Source of the DNA: an uncultured delta proteobacterium
GTDB lineage: Bacteria > Desulfobacterota > Desulfovibrionia > Desulfovibrionales > Desulfovibrionaceae
NCBI GenBank assembly: GCA_903843965.1
Contig: CAIMRY010000017.1
Span: forward strand, 1-64,000
DNA length: 64,000 nt
Direction of reading: 5' to 3'
Below, piece after piece: positions 1-8,225 of this stretch; position 1 is the first letter of the stretch; each line of letters begins with the position of its first letter. Position numbers and translations under genes: made by a program. The notes beneath the pieces were generated by a model. The model did no database searches and was not told the origin of the DNA. It saw nothing but the letters and a program-made list of their open reading frames with translations.

Positions 1-54
1 CGTGGTCAACTCGCCGAGCCAGCCGAGCAGCGACTGGAATTCCGCCTCTGTCAT
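1..54 (-). CDS. Possible start of an unidentified gene leaving the window at the left edge
   Basis: An ATG at position 54 (minus strand) follows a strong Shine-Dalgarno match (GGAGG, seven bases before the ATG) and opens a frame that begins MTEAEFQSLLGWLGELTT before the window ends. The 60 bases upstream are clearly less GC-rich than the surrounding coding DNA and contain TTGACA on the minus strand, so they look like a promoter and leader rather than coding sequence. The product cannot be identified from 18 residues. The start resembles N-termini I associate with IS1595-type transposases, but that is only an impression. If it is a mobile element it would explain why the PelA-like frame next to it loses recognisable homology near position 140. 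Confidence 0.35.
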   Translation of the reverse strand, partial: MTEAEFQSLLGWLGELTT

Positions 55-1534
55 GGAACACCTCCGTCAATTTGAGGAGTCCATGTGTATCAGAATCAAC
101 GATACGTGTCAAGGCATCAACACGTTCTTTGAACAGAGCGGACAGGGAGTTGCTCCGCTGGTCCAGCATGGTGTCGCCGCCGTTGATGTTCCAAAAACCC
201 AAGGCATCGACGCGGGCGATCTGCTGGGCCGTGGGGCGGCAGTCGCCGGACCACTGAAGGATGCGGCAGGGCTTGTCCGGCGGGCTCAGCGAGCTGATGT
301 AGCGCATCGAGCCGTCGATCTCCTGGGCCTCGTTGAACTTGTAACCCGGAATGGTGTACGGCAGTTGGAGTTCATACGACTTGCTGGTCTTGCCGTTCAC
401 ATCCCAGTAGAAGGGGTGCGAATAGGTGTGGCTGCCCGGCTCGATGTTCGGCAGGCGGAAGAGCCCGCGCGCCACGTCCTGGGCCTTTTGGGCATGCTTG
501 GGGTCGGCGGCGATCTTGGGGTCCACGTCGGCCACGATGAGCGACAACGTCACCGGAAAGTTGAAGCGCTTGTAGATGCGGTCGCGCAGCACCTCGGCGC
601 ACATGTCGCCTTTCACCACCTCGGTGAACCCGCCGAAGCCGTCGGCATCGACGTGGGAAAAGGCCATGCGCAGGCCGTTTAACGTGGTCACGTCCGGGAT
701 GGGGACGTTGCGCTGCTTAAGCCCGAAGCAGTCCGCCACAAAGGCGAAGGGGTCCAGGTACCACTTGCGGCGGTTGTCCCCGGTGGACTCCTCCCAGTAT
801 ATATGGTCTTCCGCCGCGAAGCCTCCGGACGGCCCGACAAACACAGCAGGGTACTCTTTGCCGGGCCGGGCCGGATGCTTCAGGCTCGCGTAGACTTTGA
901 GCGCCGGGCTCGTCTGCTCAAAAAAGCTGGTGACCGAAGGCTGCGGGGGCAGCGCCCGCTCGAAGTCGATGAGCCCGGGGGCCTTGCGGGCATAGCGGAA
1001 GGCGCGCTGGTCCAGTCCCAACAGGCTGACCGGGACCACGCCAAGCTCCGCGAACACGGCACGGGAGAGCTGCTCCACGTCGCCGAGATCGGCCCCCTGG
1101 AGCCGGGACACGCCAAGCTGACCCAGGATCATGACCCGCTTGCCGGCCTTCAACTGCCTGAGCAGCCAGGGCAGATACGGCCTGGGCTTGCGCACGGAGT
1201 TCTGGGCGAGGGTGGTGACCACGGCCATGGTATCGGCCATGACCGCGTCGTCGGGCAGGGCCTGGGAATTGATGTCCCGGTAATAGGGCATCAGGCCGTA
1301 GTAGTCGAAAACCATCTGGAAGCCCTGGTGCACGATGTTGTCGTCCGGCCCGGCCCCGGCGGAGCCGTCGTAGAGCACCAGCACCCTGCGCCCCACGAGT
1401 TCCGGGGCGGCGGGCGCGGCGGTTTTGCGCGCGGCCTGGGGCGCGGGCTTTTGCGCGGCCAGGGCGGACCCGCTCGGCGAAAGGCCCGCCAGCAGGCACA
1501 GGGCCAGCAGGCACAGCGTCGGCAGGCGGCGCAG
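1..1534 (-). CDS. pelA: PelA-like polysaccharide deacetylase (partial, left edge; no standard start codon)
   Basis: PelA deacetylates and processes the exopolysaccharide Pel in the periplasm. The reading frame is open from just after the stop of the neighbouring GH114 gene to the window edge. It begins with a clear signal peptide (LRRLPTLCLLALCLLAG, ending near SALA), then a flavodoxin-like segment (RVLVLYDGSAGAG), then a deacetylase domain with FSHVDADGF, GSHTYSHPF and INGGD, the metal-site motifs I associate with PelA. No ATG, GTG or TTG lies at the start; the signal peptide begins at a CTG at 1534, one base after the GH114 stop, so the start is inferred. In Pseudomonas the hydrolase and deacetylase are one protein; here they are split. 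Beyond about position 140 the sequence no longer looks like PelA although no stop is met before position 1, so the gene may be interrupted there. Confidence 0.7.
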   Translation of the reverse strand, partial: MRRLPTLCLLALCLLAGLSPSGSALAAQKPAPQAARKTAAPAAPELVGRRVLVLYDGSAGAGPDDNIVHQGFQMVFDYYGLMPYYRDINSQALPDDAVMADTMAVVTTLAQNSVRKPRPYLPWLLRQLKAGKRVMILGQLGVSRLQGADLGDVEQLSRAVFAELGVVPVSLLGLDQRAFRYARKAPGLIDFERALPPQPSVTSFFEQTSPALKVYASLKHPARPGKEYPAVFVGPSGGFAAEDHIYWEESTGDNRRKWYLDPFAFVADCFGLKQRNVPIPDVTTLNGLRMAFSHVDADGFGGFTEVVKGDMCAEVLRDRIYKRFNFPVTLSLIVADVDPKIAADPKHAQKAQDVARGLFRLPNIEPGSHTYSHPFYWDVNGKTSKSYELQLPYTIPGYKFNEAQEIDGSMRYISSLSPPDKPCRILQWSGDCRPTAQQIARVDALGFWNINGGDTMLDQRSNSLSALFKERVDALTRIVDSDTHGLLKLTEVFHDRGGIPVAARLARRVDH

Positions 1535-1535
1535 G

Positions 1536-2384
1536 CTAGCGGGCCAGGGTGTGGTAATACACCTTGTCCAGGGCGAGGGTGCTGACATAGGGCACGAATC
1601 CTTTGCTGCGGGAATAACTGATGGCCGCCTTGATGCGCTCCTTCTGGTCCGGCGTGGCGTAGTCAAGCGTGAGCACGGTCAGCGCCGGGTTGGCGGCCAG
1701 CCCCTTGCGCGCCGCAGCCACCAGGGCCTGGCGCACCTGCTGCTTCACCGCCCGGTACTCCTTCTTGTCAAAGTCGTACTCGTAGGAAAGATCCTCGATG
1801 AGCAGCGAGTTGATGAACGGCGCGGCCTCGGGCAACAGCTCCAGCCCCCTGTTCATGCAGATGTGGATGTTCGGGTAGCGCGTGCGCACGGTGCGCAAAA
1901 ATTCGAGGATGCTCTCGCGCATGCCGTAGTACTTGGCCGCGTCCTTGCCCTCGGCCAGGGCCAGGGCCGAATCGATGGTGTCCAGAAAGATGCCGTCAAA
2001 GCCCTGGGCCAGCACCTTGGGGATCACGAGGTCGAGCAGGATGGCCTGCCACTTGGCGCTGCGCATGTCGATGACCAGCGAACCCCAGTTGTCGTTGGTT
2101 CCGGCGACGAAGCCCTGGTTCTGCGCCAGCATCCACGTGGGGCTCGAAGGATCTGACTCGCCCACGGTGACGTACCCCAGCAGCACGGGCTTGCCCGGCT
2201 CCCTGCGCACCAGGGGCGGATGGCGCAGGCCGTCGAGCACCACCAGGTCGAAGCGGCCGTATTCCGCCGGACCAAAGGACGTGCCGTAGTTGCACAGCCA
2301 GGTGTTGAACTGCGCGGCCCGCGCCACGGAAACCTGCTGGCAGGACAGCAGGAGCGCCACGCAAAGCAGCAGGCGGCGGATCAT
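1536..2384 (-). CDS. GH114 family periplasmic glycoside hydrolase (PelA N-terminal domain as a separate protein)
   Basis: This 282-residue protein matches the endo-alpha-1,4-polygalactosaminidase (GH114) fold that forms the N-terminal third of PelA. It is expected to cut the GalNAc-rich Pel polymer in the periplasm. After a signal peptide (MIRRLLLCVALLLSCQQ, cleavage after ARA) come NTWLCNYG, LLGYVTVGE, FDGIFLDTIDS and LIEDLSYEYD; the acidic residues in the last two are the likely catalytic site. The frame is open further upstream, but the ATG at 2384 was chosen because it puts a signal peptide at the N-terminus and avoids a long overlap with the lipoprotein gene, whose stop is 18 bases upstream. 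The deacetylase-like frame follows after one base, so the two are surely co-transcribed. Confidence 0.82.
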   Translation of the reverse strand: MIRRLLLCVALLLSCQQVSVARAAQFNTWLCNYGTSFGPAEYGRFDLVVLDGLRHPPLVRREPGKPVLLGYVTVGESDPSSPTWMLAQNQGFVAGTNDNWGSLVIDMRSAKWQAILLDLVIPKVLAQGFDGIFLDTIDSALALAEGKDAAKYYGMRESILEFLRTVRTRYPNIHICMNRGLELLPEAAPFINSLLIEDLSYEYDFDKKEYRAVKQQVRQALVAAARKGLAANPALTVLTLDYATPDQKERIKAAISYSRSKGFVPYVSTLALDKVYYHTLAR

Positions 2385-2401
2385 GACGGTGCTCCCGGTC
2401 C

Positions 2402-2959
2402 TTATTGCTTCAGTTTGGAGGCCAGGGTCTTGACCATGTCCGCGCACATCATGTGCGCCAGCGCGCTGAGCGAGGTGCGGCCCGTGTACATGGAGCCCGT
2501 GGCCGTCACGCTCTCGGCCCAGAGGATGCGCGTTTCCGGGATGTCCAACATCTTGACGGAGATGCCCACCACCGGGTCCTCGTCCACGCCCTTCTTGTAG
2601 CGGTACTCGGTCACCGCGCCGTAGATCACGGTGTCCACGCCAAGGGACCGGCCGACCCTGGCTGCGGCGGACTTTTCAAGCACCTCCTCGACCTCGTTCT
2701 TGCCGCTGGCCAGGTGCTCCATCATCTCCGAGCGCTCCAGCATGCGGAAATCCGTCTGGGCGATGATCTCCGTGCTCAAAAGCTCGCCCACGATGCGCCC
2801 GGCGTTGGGCATGGAGGTCAGGTTCACCAGGGGCAGCACCACGACTTTTCGCGCCCGGGAATTCAACTGCACCTGGTCCAGGGCGGTGGTGCGCTGCACC
2901 GACCCGCAACCCGACACCAGAAACAGCGCCAAAACAAACATGCATGTCACCCGCCGCAT
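2402..2959 (-). CDS. pelC: PelC-like outer-membrane lipoprotein
   Basis: A 185-residue lipoprotein: the signal peptide ends in a lipobox with the lipidated cysteine at residue 18 (LVSGC). The body (VVVLPLVNLTSM, GRIVGELLSTEI, DTVIYGAVTEYRYK) has the look of the TolB/LpoB-like fold found in CsgG- and PelC-type lipoproteins, in which PelC forms an outer-membrane ring for Pel export. The start at 2959 is decided by a perfect ribosome site (AGGAGG, 6 bases before ATG); an upstream in-frame ATG has none. It is the first gene of the minus-strand run with the GH114 and PelA-like genes, which supports a Pel role. Sequence alone cannot exclude another LpoB-like lipoprotein. Confidence 0.68.
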   Translation of the reverse strand: MRRVTCMFVLALFLVSGCGSVQRTTALDQVQLNSRARKVVVLPLVNLTSMPNAGRIVGELLSTEIIAQTDFRMLERSEMMEHLASGKNEVEEVLEKSAAARVGRSLGVDTVIYGAVTEYRYKKGVDEDPVVGISVKMLDIPETRILWAESVTATGSMYTGRTSLSALAHMMCADMVKTLASKLKQ

Positions 2960-3590
2960 ATCGTTACCTCCTGGCAAAGGGAAACGCTTCGCCAATTATC
3001 TGAATGCATTAAACCGGCACACGCGCGCCAATGCCCGGCCCTTGGGCCTTTGCGGCGCCGCACGCCAGCACGTATGGCAAATTCTGATACAATCGCACCT
3101 GTCAATCTATCGACCAGCCCCCTTGATCACTTTAGCCGCACAGTTTTCGTATCTGCCGGGGTATCCTTGAAATTTGCCGCCCAGTGGGGGGCCAGCTTGT
3201 GTTTAGCACAAAACATGCCAGAATCAAGGCGAGCACCCACACGAGACTGACTCCGGGCACTGGCCGGATGTACAGAAATCGCCTGCCAGCCGCAACAGTC
3301 ATTACGGAAAATAATGCTGGAGCGCCGTTGCCGTGTATAGCCGCCTAAAATTGTGCTGTCAAAAGTACACATACGCGCTTATGCTGCATCGCAACCGTAT
3401 GCCATACAGACTTTGCATGCTCGGCACAGATCGACCGCGCCGCGACCAGGCCGACACAACTTCCCTACGCGATTCACTTTGTCGAATAGCGCATTGTCGG
3501 CGTCCGGAGCGCGATTGTTCACATTCACGCGCCCGGACGTGCAAAAAAATCTTGCCAACGCAGGGCGGCTTGGTTTAGAGAGTCGGTCCT
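2960..3590. other. Intergenic region upstream of the pel genes and tRNA-Val
   Basis: About 630 bases with no convincing gene. It is visibly richer in A and T than the flanking coding sequence. It must hold the minus-strand promoter for the pel genes and the plus-strand promoter for tRNA-Val. A perfect TTGACA lies on the minus strand at 3105-3100, but I see no good -10 box 16-18 bases downstream. Short frames here have no recognisable content. Confidence 0.6.
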
Positions 3591-3666
3591 GGGCGATTAA
3601 CTCAGCGGTTAGAGTGCCACCTTCACACGGTGGAAGTCCCGAGTTCAAATCCCGGATCGCCCACCA
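3591..3666 (+). tRNA. tRNA-Val (anticodon CAC)
   Basis: The 76-base cloverleaf begins GGGCGAT and ends ATCGCCC-A-CCA, a perfect seven-pair acceptor stem with encoded CCA. The D arm is ACTC/GAGT. The anticodon stem CCACC/GGTGG encloses the loop TTCACAC, whose anticodon CAC reads GTG valine codons. The T loop is TTCAAAT; the T stem has one A-C mismatch. A rho-independent terminator follows 12 bases downstream. Confidence 0.95.
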
Positions 3667-3678
3667 CCCAGAGAGATC

Positions 3679-3703
3679 GGCTCCGCCCAGGCGGAGCCTT
3701 TTT
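3679..3703 (+). terminator. Rho-independent terminator after tRNA-Val
   Basis: The inverted repeat GGCTCCG / CGGAGCC is followed directly by five T residues. It lies just past the tRNA 3' end and before the trmL ribosome site, so tRNA-Val is probably a single transcription unit. Confidence 0.85.
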
Positions 3704-3754
3704 CGTTTCCGCCCAGAGAACGAACAAGCGGCCTGAACCGGAGGACACCCAGCC

Positions 3755-4246
3755 ATGCGCCTTGTGCTCCACCAGCCGGAGATTCCGCCCAACACCGGCA
3801 ACGTCGCCCGGCTCTGCGCGGCCATGGGCGTGCCGCTCTCCCTCATCGAGCCCCTGGGATTCTCCATCGACGACAAGCACCTGAAGCGCGCCGGGCTGGA
3901 CTACTGGCCGCTCGTCGACCTCTCGGTGCATCCCAGTTGGGAAGCCTTCGAGGCGGAGGTGCTCACGCCTGATCCCTCGGCCCGCGTGGTGCTCAGCAGC
4001 GCCCGAGCAGGCCTGCCCGTGCACGAGTTCGCCTTCCGCCCCGGCGACGTTCTCGTCCTCGGCCAGGAGACCAGGGGCCTGCCAGACCATTTGCACGACC
4101 GCTACCCGGACCGCGTGCGCATCCCCATCGCCTGCGCGGGCGTGCGCAGCCTGAACCTGTCCACTGCGGCGGGCATCCTCTTATATGAGGCGCTGCGCCA
4201 GACAAATGGCCTGGCTGGCGGCCTGACTGGCGGCCTGGCCGGATAA
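3755..4246 (+). CDS. trmL: tRNA (cytidine/uridine-34 2'-O)-methyltransferase TrmL
   Basis: This SPOUT-class methyltransferase modifies the wobble base of tRNA-Leu isoacceptors using S-adenosylmethionine. The 163 residues show the family signatures in order: VLHQPEIPPNTGNVARLC at the N-terminus, the LGFSIDDKHLKRAGLDYW segment, VLVLGQETRGLP and the C-terminal trefoil-knot motif IPIACAGVRSLNLSTAAGI. Length fits the family. GGAGG precedes the start by 10 bases. The last dozen residues (GLAGGLTGGLAG) are a glycine-leucine repeat from a short tandem duplication just before the stop and are not part of the conserved protein. Confidence 0.93.
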   Translation: MRLVLHQPEIPPNTGNVARLCAAMGVPLSLIEPLGFSIDDKHLKRAGLDYWPLVDLSVHPSWEAFEAEVLTPDPSARVVLSSARAGLPVHEFAFRPGDVLVLGQETRGLPDHLHDRYPDRVRIPIACAGVRSLNLSTAAGILLYEALRQTNGLAGGLTGGLAG

Positions 4247-4354
4247 TCCGTCGTCCATGCGCGCCAGCCCTGCCTGCCAACCCTGCGCGTCAACCTTGCG
4301 AATCCGCCGCCTTGCGGGTACGAAGCCCTGAACACCAAGCACAAGGAGCCCCCC

Positions 4355-5374
4355 ATGCGCCTGCTCGTCACCGGCGGCTGCGGATTCATCGGCGCCAACT
4401 TCCTCTACGCCATGCGCGCGCGCCACCCGGACTGGCGGCTCGTGAACCTGGACAAGCTGACCTACGCGGGCAACCTGGGCAACCTGCGCGCCCTGGAAGC
4501 CGAGGCCGGAGCGCACTACGCCTTCATCCACGGCGACATCTGCGACCGCGAACTGGTCACGCGCCTGCTCACCGAGCACCAGATCGACGCGGTGGTGAAC
4601 TTTGCTGCGGAGTCCCACGTGGACCGCTCCATCGACGACCCCGCGCCCTTTGTGGTCACCAATGTCCTGGGCGCGCAGAACATCCTGGACTGCGCCCGGC
4701 GCGCCGGAACCAGGCGCGTGGTCCACGTGTCCACGGACGAGGTGTACGGCAGCCTCGGCCCCACGGGCCAGTTCTACGAGTCCACGCCGCTGGCGCCCAA
4801 CAGCCCCTATTCCGCCTCCAAGGCCGGGGCCGACCTGCTCGCCCGCGCCTATCACGAGACCTACGGCCAGGACGTGGTCCTCACCCGCTGCTCCAACAAC
4901 TACGGCCCGTACCAGTTCCCGGAAAAGCTCATCCCGCTGATGTACTGCAAGGCCACAAAGGGCGAGACCCTGCCGGTCTACGGCGACGGCGCAAACGTGC
5001 GCGACTGGATCTTCGTGGACGACCACTGCCGGGGCGTGGAGCTGGCCCTGACGCAAGGCCGGGCGGGCGCGGTGTACAACTTCGGCGGCGCGGCGGAGAT
5101 GCCGAATATCGAGGTGGTGCGCACCATCCTGCGCCTCACCGGTCAGGACGAGGGCCTCATCCGCTTCGTCATTGACAGGCCCGGCCACGACCGCCGCTAC
5201 GCCATGAACTTCGACCTGGCTGCAGCCGAACTCGGCTTCGCGCCCAGCGTCAGCTTCGCCCAGGGCATGGAGCGCACCATCGCCTGGTACCGCGCCAACC
5301 CGGACTGGCTGGCCGAGGTCCAGAGCGGCGAGTACCTGAAATTCATGGATTCCTGGTACAAGGAGCGCGCATGA
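4355..5374 (+). CDS. rmlB: dTDP-glucose 4,6-dehydratase
   Basis: RmlB converts dTDP-glucose to dTDP-4-keto-6-deoxyglucose, the second step of dTDP-L-rhamnose synthesis for surface polysaccharides. The 339-residue SDR protein starts with the NAD-binding GGCGFIGANF, has HVSTDEVYGSL with the catalytic Thr-Asp-Glu, then the YSASK catalytic Tyr/Lys pair, TRCSNNYGPYQFPEKLIPL and the late RPGHDRRYAMN. All are diagnostic for RmlB rather than other epimerases. Its stop overlaps the rmlD start by four bases (ATGA), so the two are translationally coupled. rmlA and rmlC are not in the window. Confidence 0.95.
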   Translation: MRLLVTGGCGFIGANFLYAMRARHPDWRLVNLDKLTYAGNLGNLRALEAEAGAHYAFIHGDICDRELVTRLLTEHQIDAVVNFAAESHVDRSIDDPAPFVVTNVLGAQNILDCARRAGTRRVVHVSTDEVYGSLGPTGQFYESTPLAPNSPYSASKAGADLLARAYHETYGQDVVLTRCSNNYGPYQFPEKLIPLMYCKATKGETLPVYGDGANVRDWIFVDDHCRGVELALTQGRAGAVYNFGGAAEMPNIEVVRTILRLTGQDEGLIRFVIDRPGHDRRYAMNFDLAAAELGFAPSVSFAQGMERTIAWYRANPDWLAEVQSGEYLKFMDSWYKERA

Positions 5375-6252
5375 ACCTGCCCGATAATCTGCCGTTGCAA
5401 AAGGCCCTTGTCCTGGGCGGGGCCAACGGCCTGCTGGGCCGGGCCGTGGCGGCCGCGCTGCGGGAGGCCGGGGTGGAGACCCTGGCCGCTTCCGGCGCGG
5501 ACGTGGACTATTTCGACGCCGACGCCCTGGACGACTACCTGGACGAGCACGAACCCGACTGCATCATCAACGCCGTGGGCTACACCCAGGTGGACAAGGC
5601 CGAGGAAGCAGCCGAGGAGGCCTACCGCCTGAACGCCTCCCTGCCCGCCCTGCTCGGCGTGCTGGCCGGGGACCACGAGATCCCGCTGCTGCACTATTCC
5701 ACGGACTTCGTGTTCGACGGCAAAAAGGGCGCGCCCTACCTGCCCACGGACCCGGCGAACCCGCTCTCGGTCTACGGCGCGAGCAAGCTGGCGGGCGAGG
5801 AGGCCCTGCGCTCCCTGGACCCGCCCGGCCTCATCATCCTGCGCACGGCCTGGCTTTTCGGCCCGGGCAAGATGAACTTCGTGCAGCGCATCCTCGAACT
5901 CGCCGCCGAGCGCAAGGAGCTCAAGGTCGTGGCCGACCAGTTCGGCTCGCCCACGTACACCACGGACCTGGCGCGACTGAGCGTGGCGCTGCTGCAAAAC
6001 CGGGCCGCGGGCCTGCTCCACGCCGCCAACTCCGGCCAGGCCTCCTGGCATGAGCTGGCCGCCGAGACCGTGCGCCTGGCCGGGCTGGACTGCCGCGTGC
6101 TGCCCATCCCCACTGGCGGCTACCCCACTAAGGCCGTGCGCCCGGCCAATTCCGCGCTGGACATCGCGGATGCCGCGCGCCTGGCCGGATACACGCCCCG
6201 CCACTGGCGCGAGGCCCTGGCCGACTACCTCTCGGGCTTTCCGACCGTGTAG
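5371..6252 (+). CDS. rmlD: dTDP-4-dehydrorhamnose reductase
   Basis: RmlD catalyses the final NAD(P)H-dependent step to dTDP-L-rhamnose. The 293-residue protein has the nucleotide-binding GGANGLLG, NAVGYTQVDKAEEAAEEAYRLN typical of RmlD, the STDFVFDG segment, YGASKLAGE with the catalytic Tyr/Lys, and LRTAWLFGPG. It overlaps rmlB by four bases and is followed within 43 bases by a glycosyltransferase, so this reads as a small polysaccharide operon. Confidence 0.93.
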   Translation: MNLPDNLPLQKALVLGGANGLLGRAVAAALREAGVETLAASGADVDYFDADALDDYLDEHEPDCIINAVGYTQVDKAEEAAEEAYRLNASLPALLGVLAGDHEIPLLHYSTDFVFDGKKGAPYLPTDPANPLSVYGASKLAGEEALRSLDPPGLIILRTAWLFGPGKMNFVQRILELAAERKELKVVADQFGSPTYTTDLARLSVALLQNRAAGLLHAANSGQASWHELAAETVRLAGLDCRVLPIPTGGYPTKAVRPANSALDIADAARLAGYTPRHWREALADYLSGFPTV

Positions 6253-6294
6253 GGCGGCTTGCCAAAGCCCGGGGATTGTGGTTTGCCCTTGCCC

Positions 6295-7350
6295 ATGAAG
6301 TCGTATTTCTTCCTGCCGCCGGTGCGCCAGGCCGCCGGGGGCGTCACCGTGCTGCGCCGACTGGCCGCGTTTCTGGCCGCCTCCGGGCGGGAGGCCTATC
6401 TTGTCCCGCGCGAGATGCAGGGCCAGGGCCCAGGCTGGGCACCCTCGGAAGCCTTTGTCGAAGCGCCCGTGGTGGCCTGGGACGAGCTTTCGCTCAAGCC
6501 CGGCGACCTCTGGGTGGTGCCCGAGGGCTGGGTCAACGCCCTTTCGCCCGGCCTGCAGGCCAAGGCGCGCTGCCTGGTCTACGTGCAGAACTGGGCGTAC
6601 CTGCTCTCGGCCCTGCCCGACGACGTGTCCTGGCGCTCCCTGCCCGTGGAGTTCGTGGCCGTGTCCGACCCGGTGGCGCGGTTCGTGGCCGCCACAACCG
6701 GACGCGCGGCCCCGATCCTGCGGCCCGGCATCGACGCCGCGCTGTTTTGCGCGCCGGACAAGAAGCCCGACCCGGCAGGCGGCATCCGCATCGCCTCCAT
6801 GCCGCGCAAAAACAAGGCCCTGGCCAAGCAGATCCGCGAGACCTTCAACGCCCTGGACGAGGGCCTGGCCGCGCGCTGCCAGTGGGTCGAAATCGCCGGA
6901 ATGACGGCGAGGGAAGTGGCCGGGGCGCTGCAAGGCGCGCACATCTTTCTGGCCACGGGCTTCCCCGAGGGCTGCCCCCTGCCGCCGCTGGAGGCCATGG
7001 CCTGCGGCTGCCTGTGCGTGGGCTACATGGGCTTTGGCGGGGCGGACTACATGCGCCAGGCCCTGCCCCAGACCCTCGCCGAGGGGGCTGACCCCGCGCC
7101 CTTTGCGCCCTGGTGGCCCCTGCGCGAGGTAGGCTGGGGCGGTAATGGCCTGTGGAGCGCCGACGCCGACATCCTGGGCGCGGCCCTGCACCTCCAGACC
7201 GCCGCCCAATGGTTTGCAAGCGGCAGCCCGGACCTGGCCCAAACCTTGGCCCTAACCCTGGACAACGCCCGCGCCACCGCCGCAGCCTACACCCTGGACA
7301 TCCAGCGCCAGTGTGTGCTGGAGCTCTGGCAACGCCTGGAATCCGTCTGA
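6295..7350 (+). CDS. Glycosyltransferase family 4-like protein
   Basis: A 351-residue probable glycosyltransferase. The C-terminal half carries the donor-binding signature FPEGCPLPPLEAMACGC followed by VGYMGFGG, typical of GT4-like GT-B enzymes. The N-terminus (YFFLPPVRQAAGGVTVLRR) fits the acceptor domain start. The ATG at 6295 gives MKSYFFLPP; an in-frame ATG 36 bases upstream is possible but adds unconserved residues. It sits directly after rmlBD, so a rhamnosyl or related surface-glycan transfer is a reasonable inference. Donor and acceptor are not known. Confidence 0.78.
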   Translation: MKSYFFLPPVRQAAGGVTVLRRLAAFLAASGREAYLVPREMQGQGPGWAPSEAFVEAPVVAWDELSLKPGDLWVVPEGWVNALSPGLQAKARCLVYVQNWAYLLSALPDDVSWRSLPVEFVAVSDPVARFVAATTGRAAPILRPGIDAALFCAPDKKPDPAGGIRIASMPRKNKALAKQIRETFNALDEGLAARCQWVEIAGMTAREVAGALQGAHIFLATGFPEGCPLPPLEAMACGCLCVGYMGFGGADYMRQALPQTLAEGADPAPFAPWWPLREVGWGGNGLWSADADILGAALHLQTAAQWFASGSPDLAQTLALTLDNARATAAAYTLDIQRQCVLELWQRLESV

Positions 7351-7367
7351 GCCACGCACCCAAAACC

Positions 7368-8225
7368 ATGCCAAAAAAAAATAAAGCCCCCCGGCCCGAG
7401 CCGGAGACCCTGACCCTGCCGCCCTCCGGCGTGGACTCTCACGCGCACCTGGACCTCGTCGACTTCGACCCTGACCGCGAAGAACTCATGGACCGGGCCA
7501 GAGCCTGCGGCGTGGCCCGCACCGGCAACGTCTTCCTCGGGCCCGAGGCCTACCAGAAGAACCGCGCGATGTTCGCCCACAGGCCGGAGGTCTTCTTCCT
7601 CCTCGGCATCCACCCCGGCAACGCCGACCAGGGCACGGACGAGGCGCTGGACGCCATGCGCCGGGCCTTCGGGGCCGACCCGCGCCTCAGGGCCGTGGGC
7701 GAGATCGGCCTGGATTACTACTGGGACGACCACCCGCGCGACTTGCAGGAGCGGGTCTTCCGCCAGCAGCTCAAGCTGGCCGCGAGCCTTGGCCTGCCGC
7801 CGGTGATCCACTGCCGCGACGCCTTTGCGGACACGCTGCGCGTGCTTCTGGACGAGGGCTATTCCGGGCGCACGCTGCTCTGGCACTGCTTCGGCGGCGA
7901 CGAAGAGCAGGCCCGCACCCTGCTGGACCACGGCTGGCACCTGAGCATCCCCGGCCCGGTGAGCTACGCCAAGAACGAGGCCCTGGCCCGCGCCGTGGCG
8001 GCCATCCCGCTGGAGCGCATGCTGCTCGAAACCGACTGCCCGTACCTCGCTGCCGAGCCCTGGCGCGGCAAGCGCAACCACCCGGCCCTGCTCGGCTTCA
8101 CGGCGTTGTCCGTGGCCCGCATCCGGAACACGTCCGTGGACGAGGTCTGGTCCGCCACGGGGCGAAACGCCTGCGCCTTCTTTGGCCTGCCCAAACTTTC
8201 ATTAAAACCGGAGGATCACGCATGA
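7368..8225 (+). CDS. tatD: TatD family metal-dependent DNase
   Basis: TatD proteins are metal-dependent amidohydrolase-fold nucleases. The 285-residue protein has the expected metal-site motifs in order: DSHAHLD, VGEIGLDYYW, PPVIHCRDA, LLWHCFGGD and LLETDCPYLAAEP. A lysine-rich leader of about 20 residues (MPKKNKAPRPEPETL) precedes the first motif. The ATG at 7368 begins 17 bases after the glycosyltransferase stop. Its TGA overlaps the next gene's ATG by four bases, indicating coupled translation with the thioesterase. Confidence 0.9.
   Translation: MPKKNKAPRPEPETLTLPPSGVDSHAHLDLVDFDPDREELMDRARACGVARTGNVFLGPEAYQKNRAMFAHRPEVFFLLGIHPGNADQGTDEALDAMRRAFGADPRLRAVGEIGLDYYWDDHPRDLQERVFRQQLKLAASLGLPPVIHCRDAFADTLRVLLDEGYSGRTLLWHCFGGDEEQARTLLDHGWHLSIPGPVSYAKNEALARAVAAIPLERMLLETDCPYLAAEPWRGKRNHPALLGFTALSVARIRNTSVDEVWSATGRNACAFFGLPKLSLKPEDHA

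Noticed and set aside
3077-3105. Perfect TTGACA on the minus strand upstream of the pel genes
   Set aside because: No acceptable -10 box lies 16-18 bases downstream, so I do not call a promoter.
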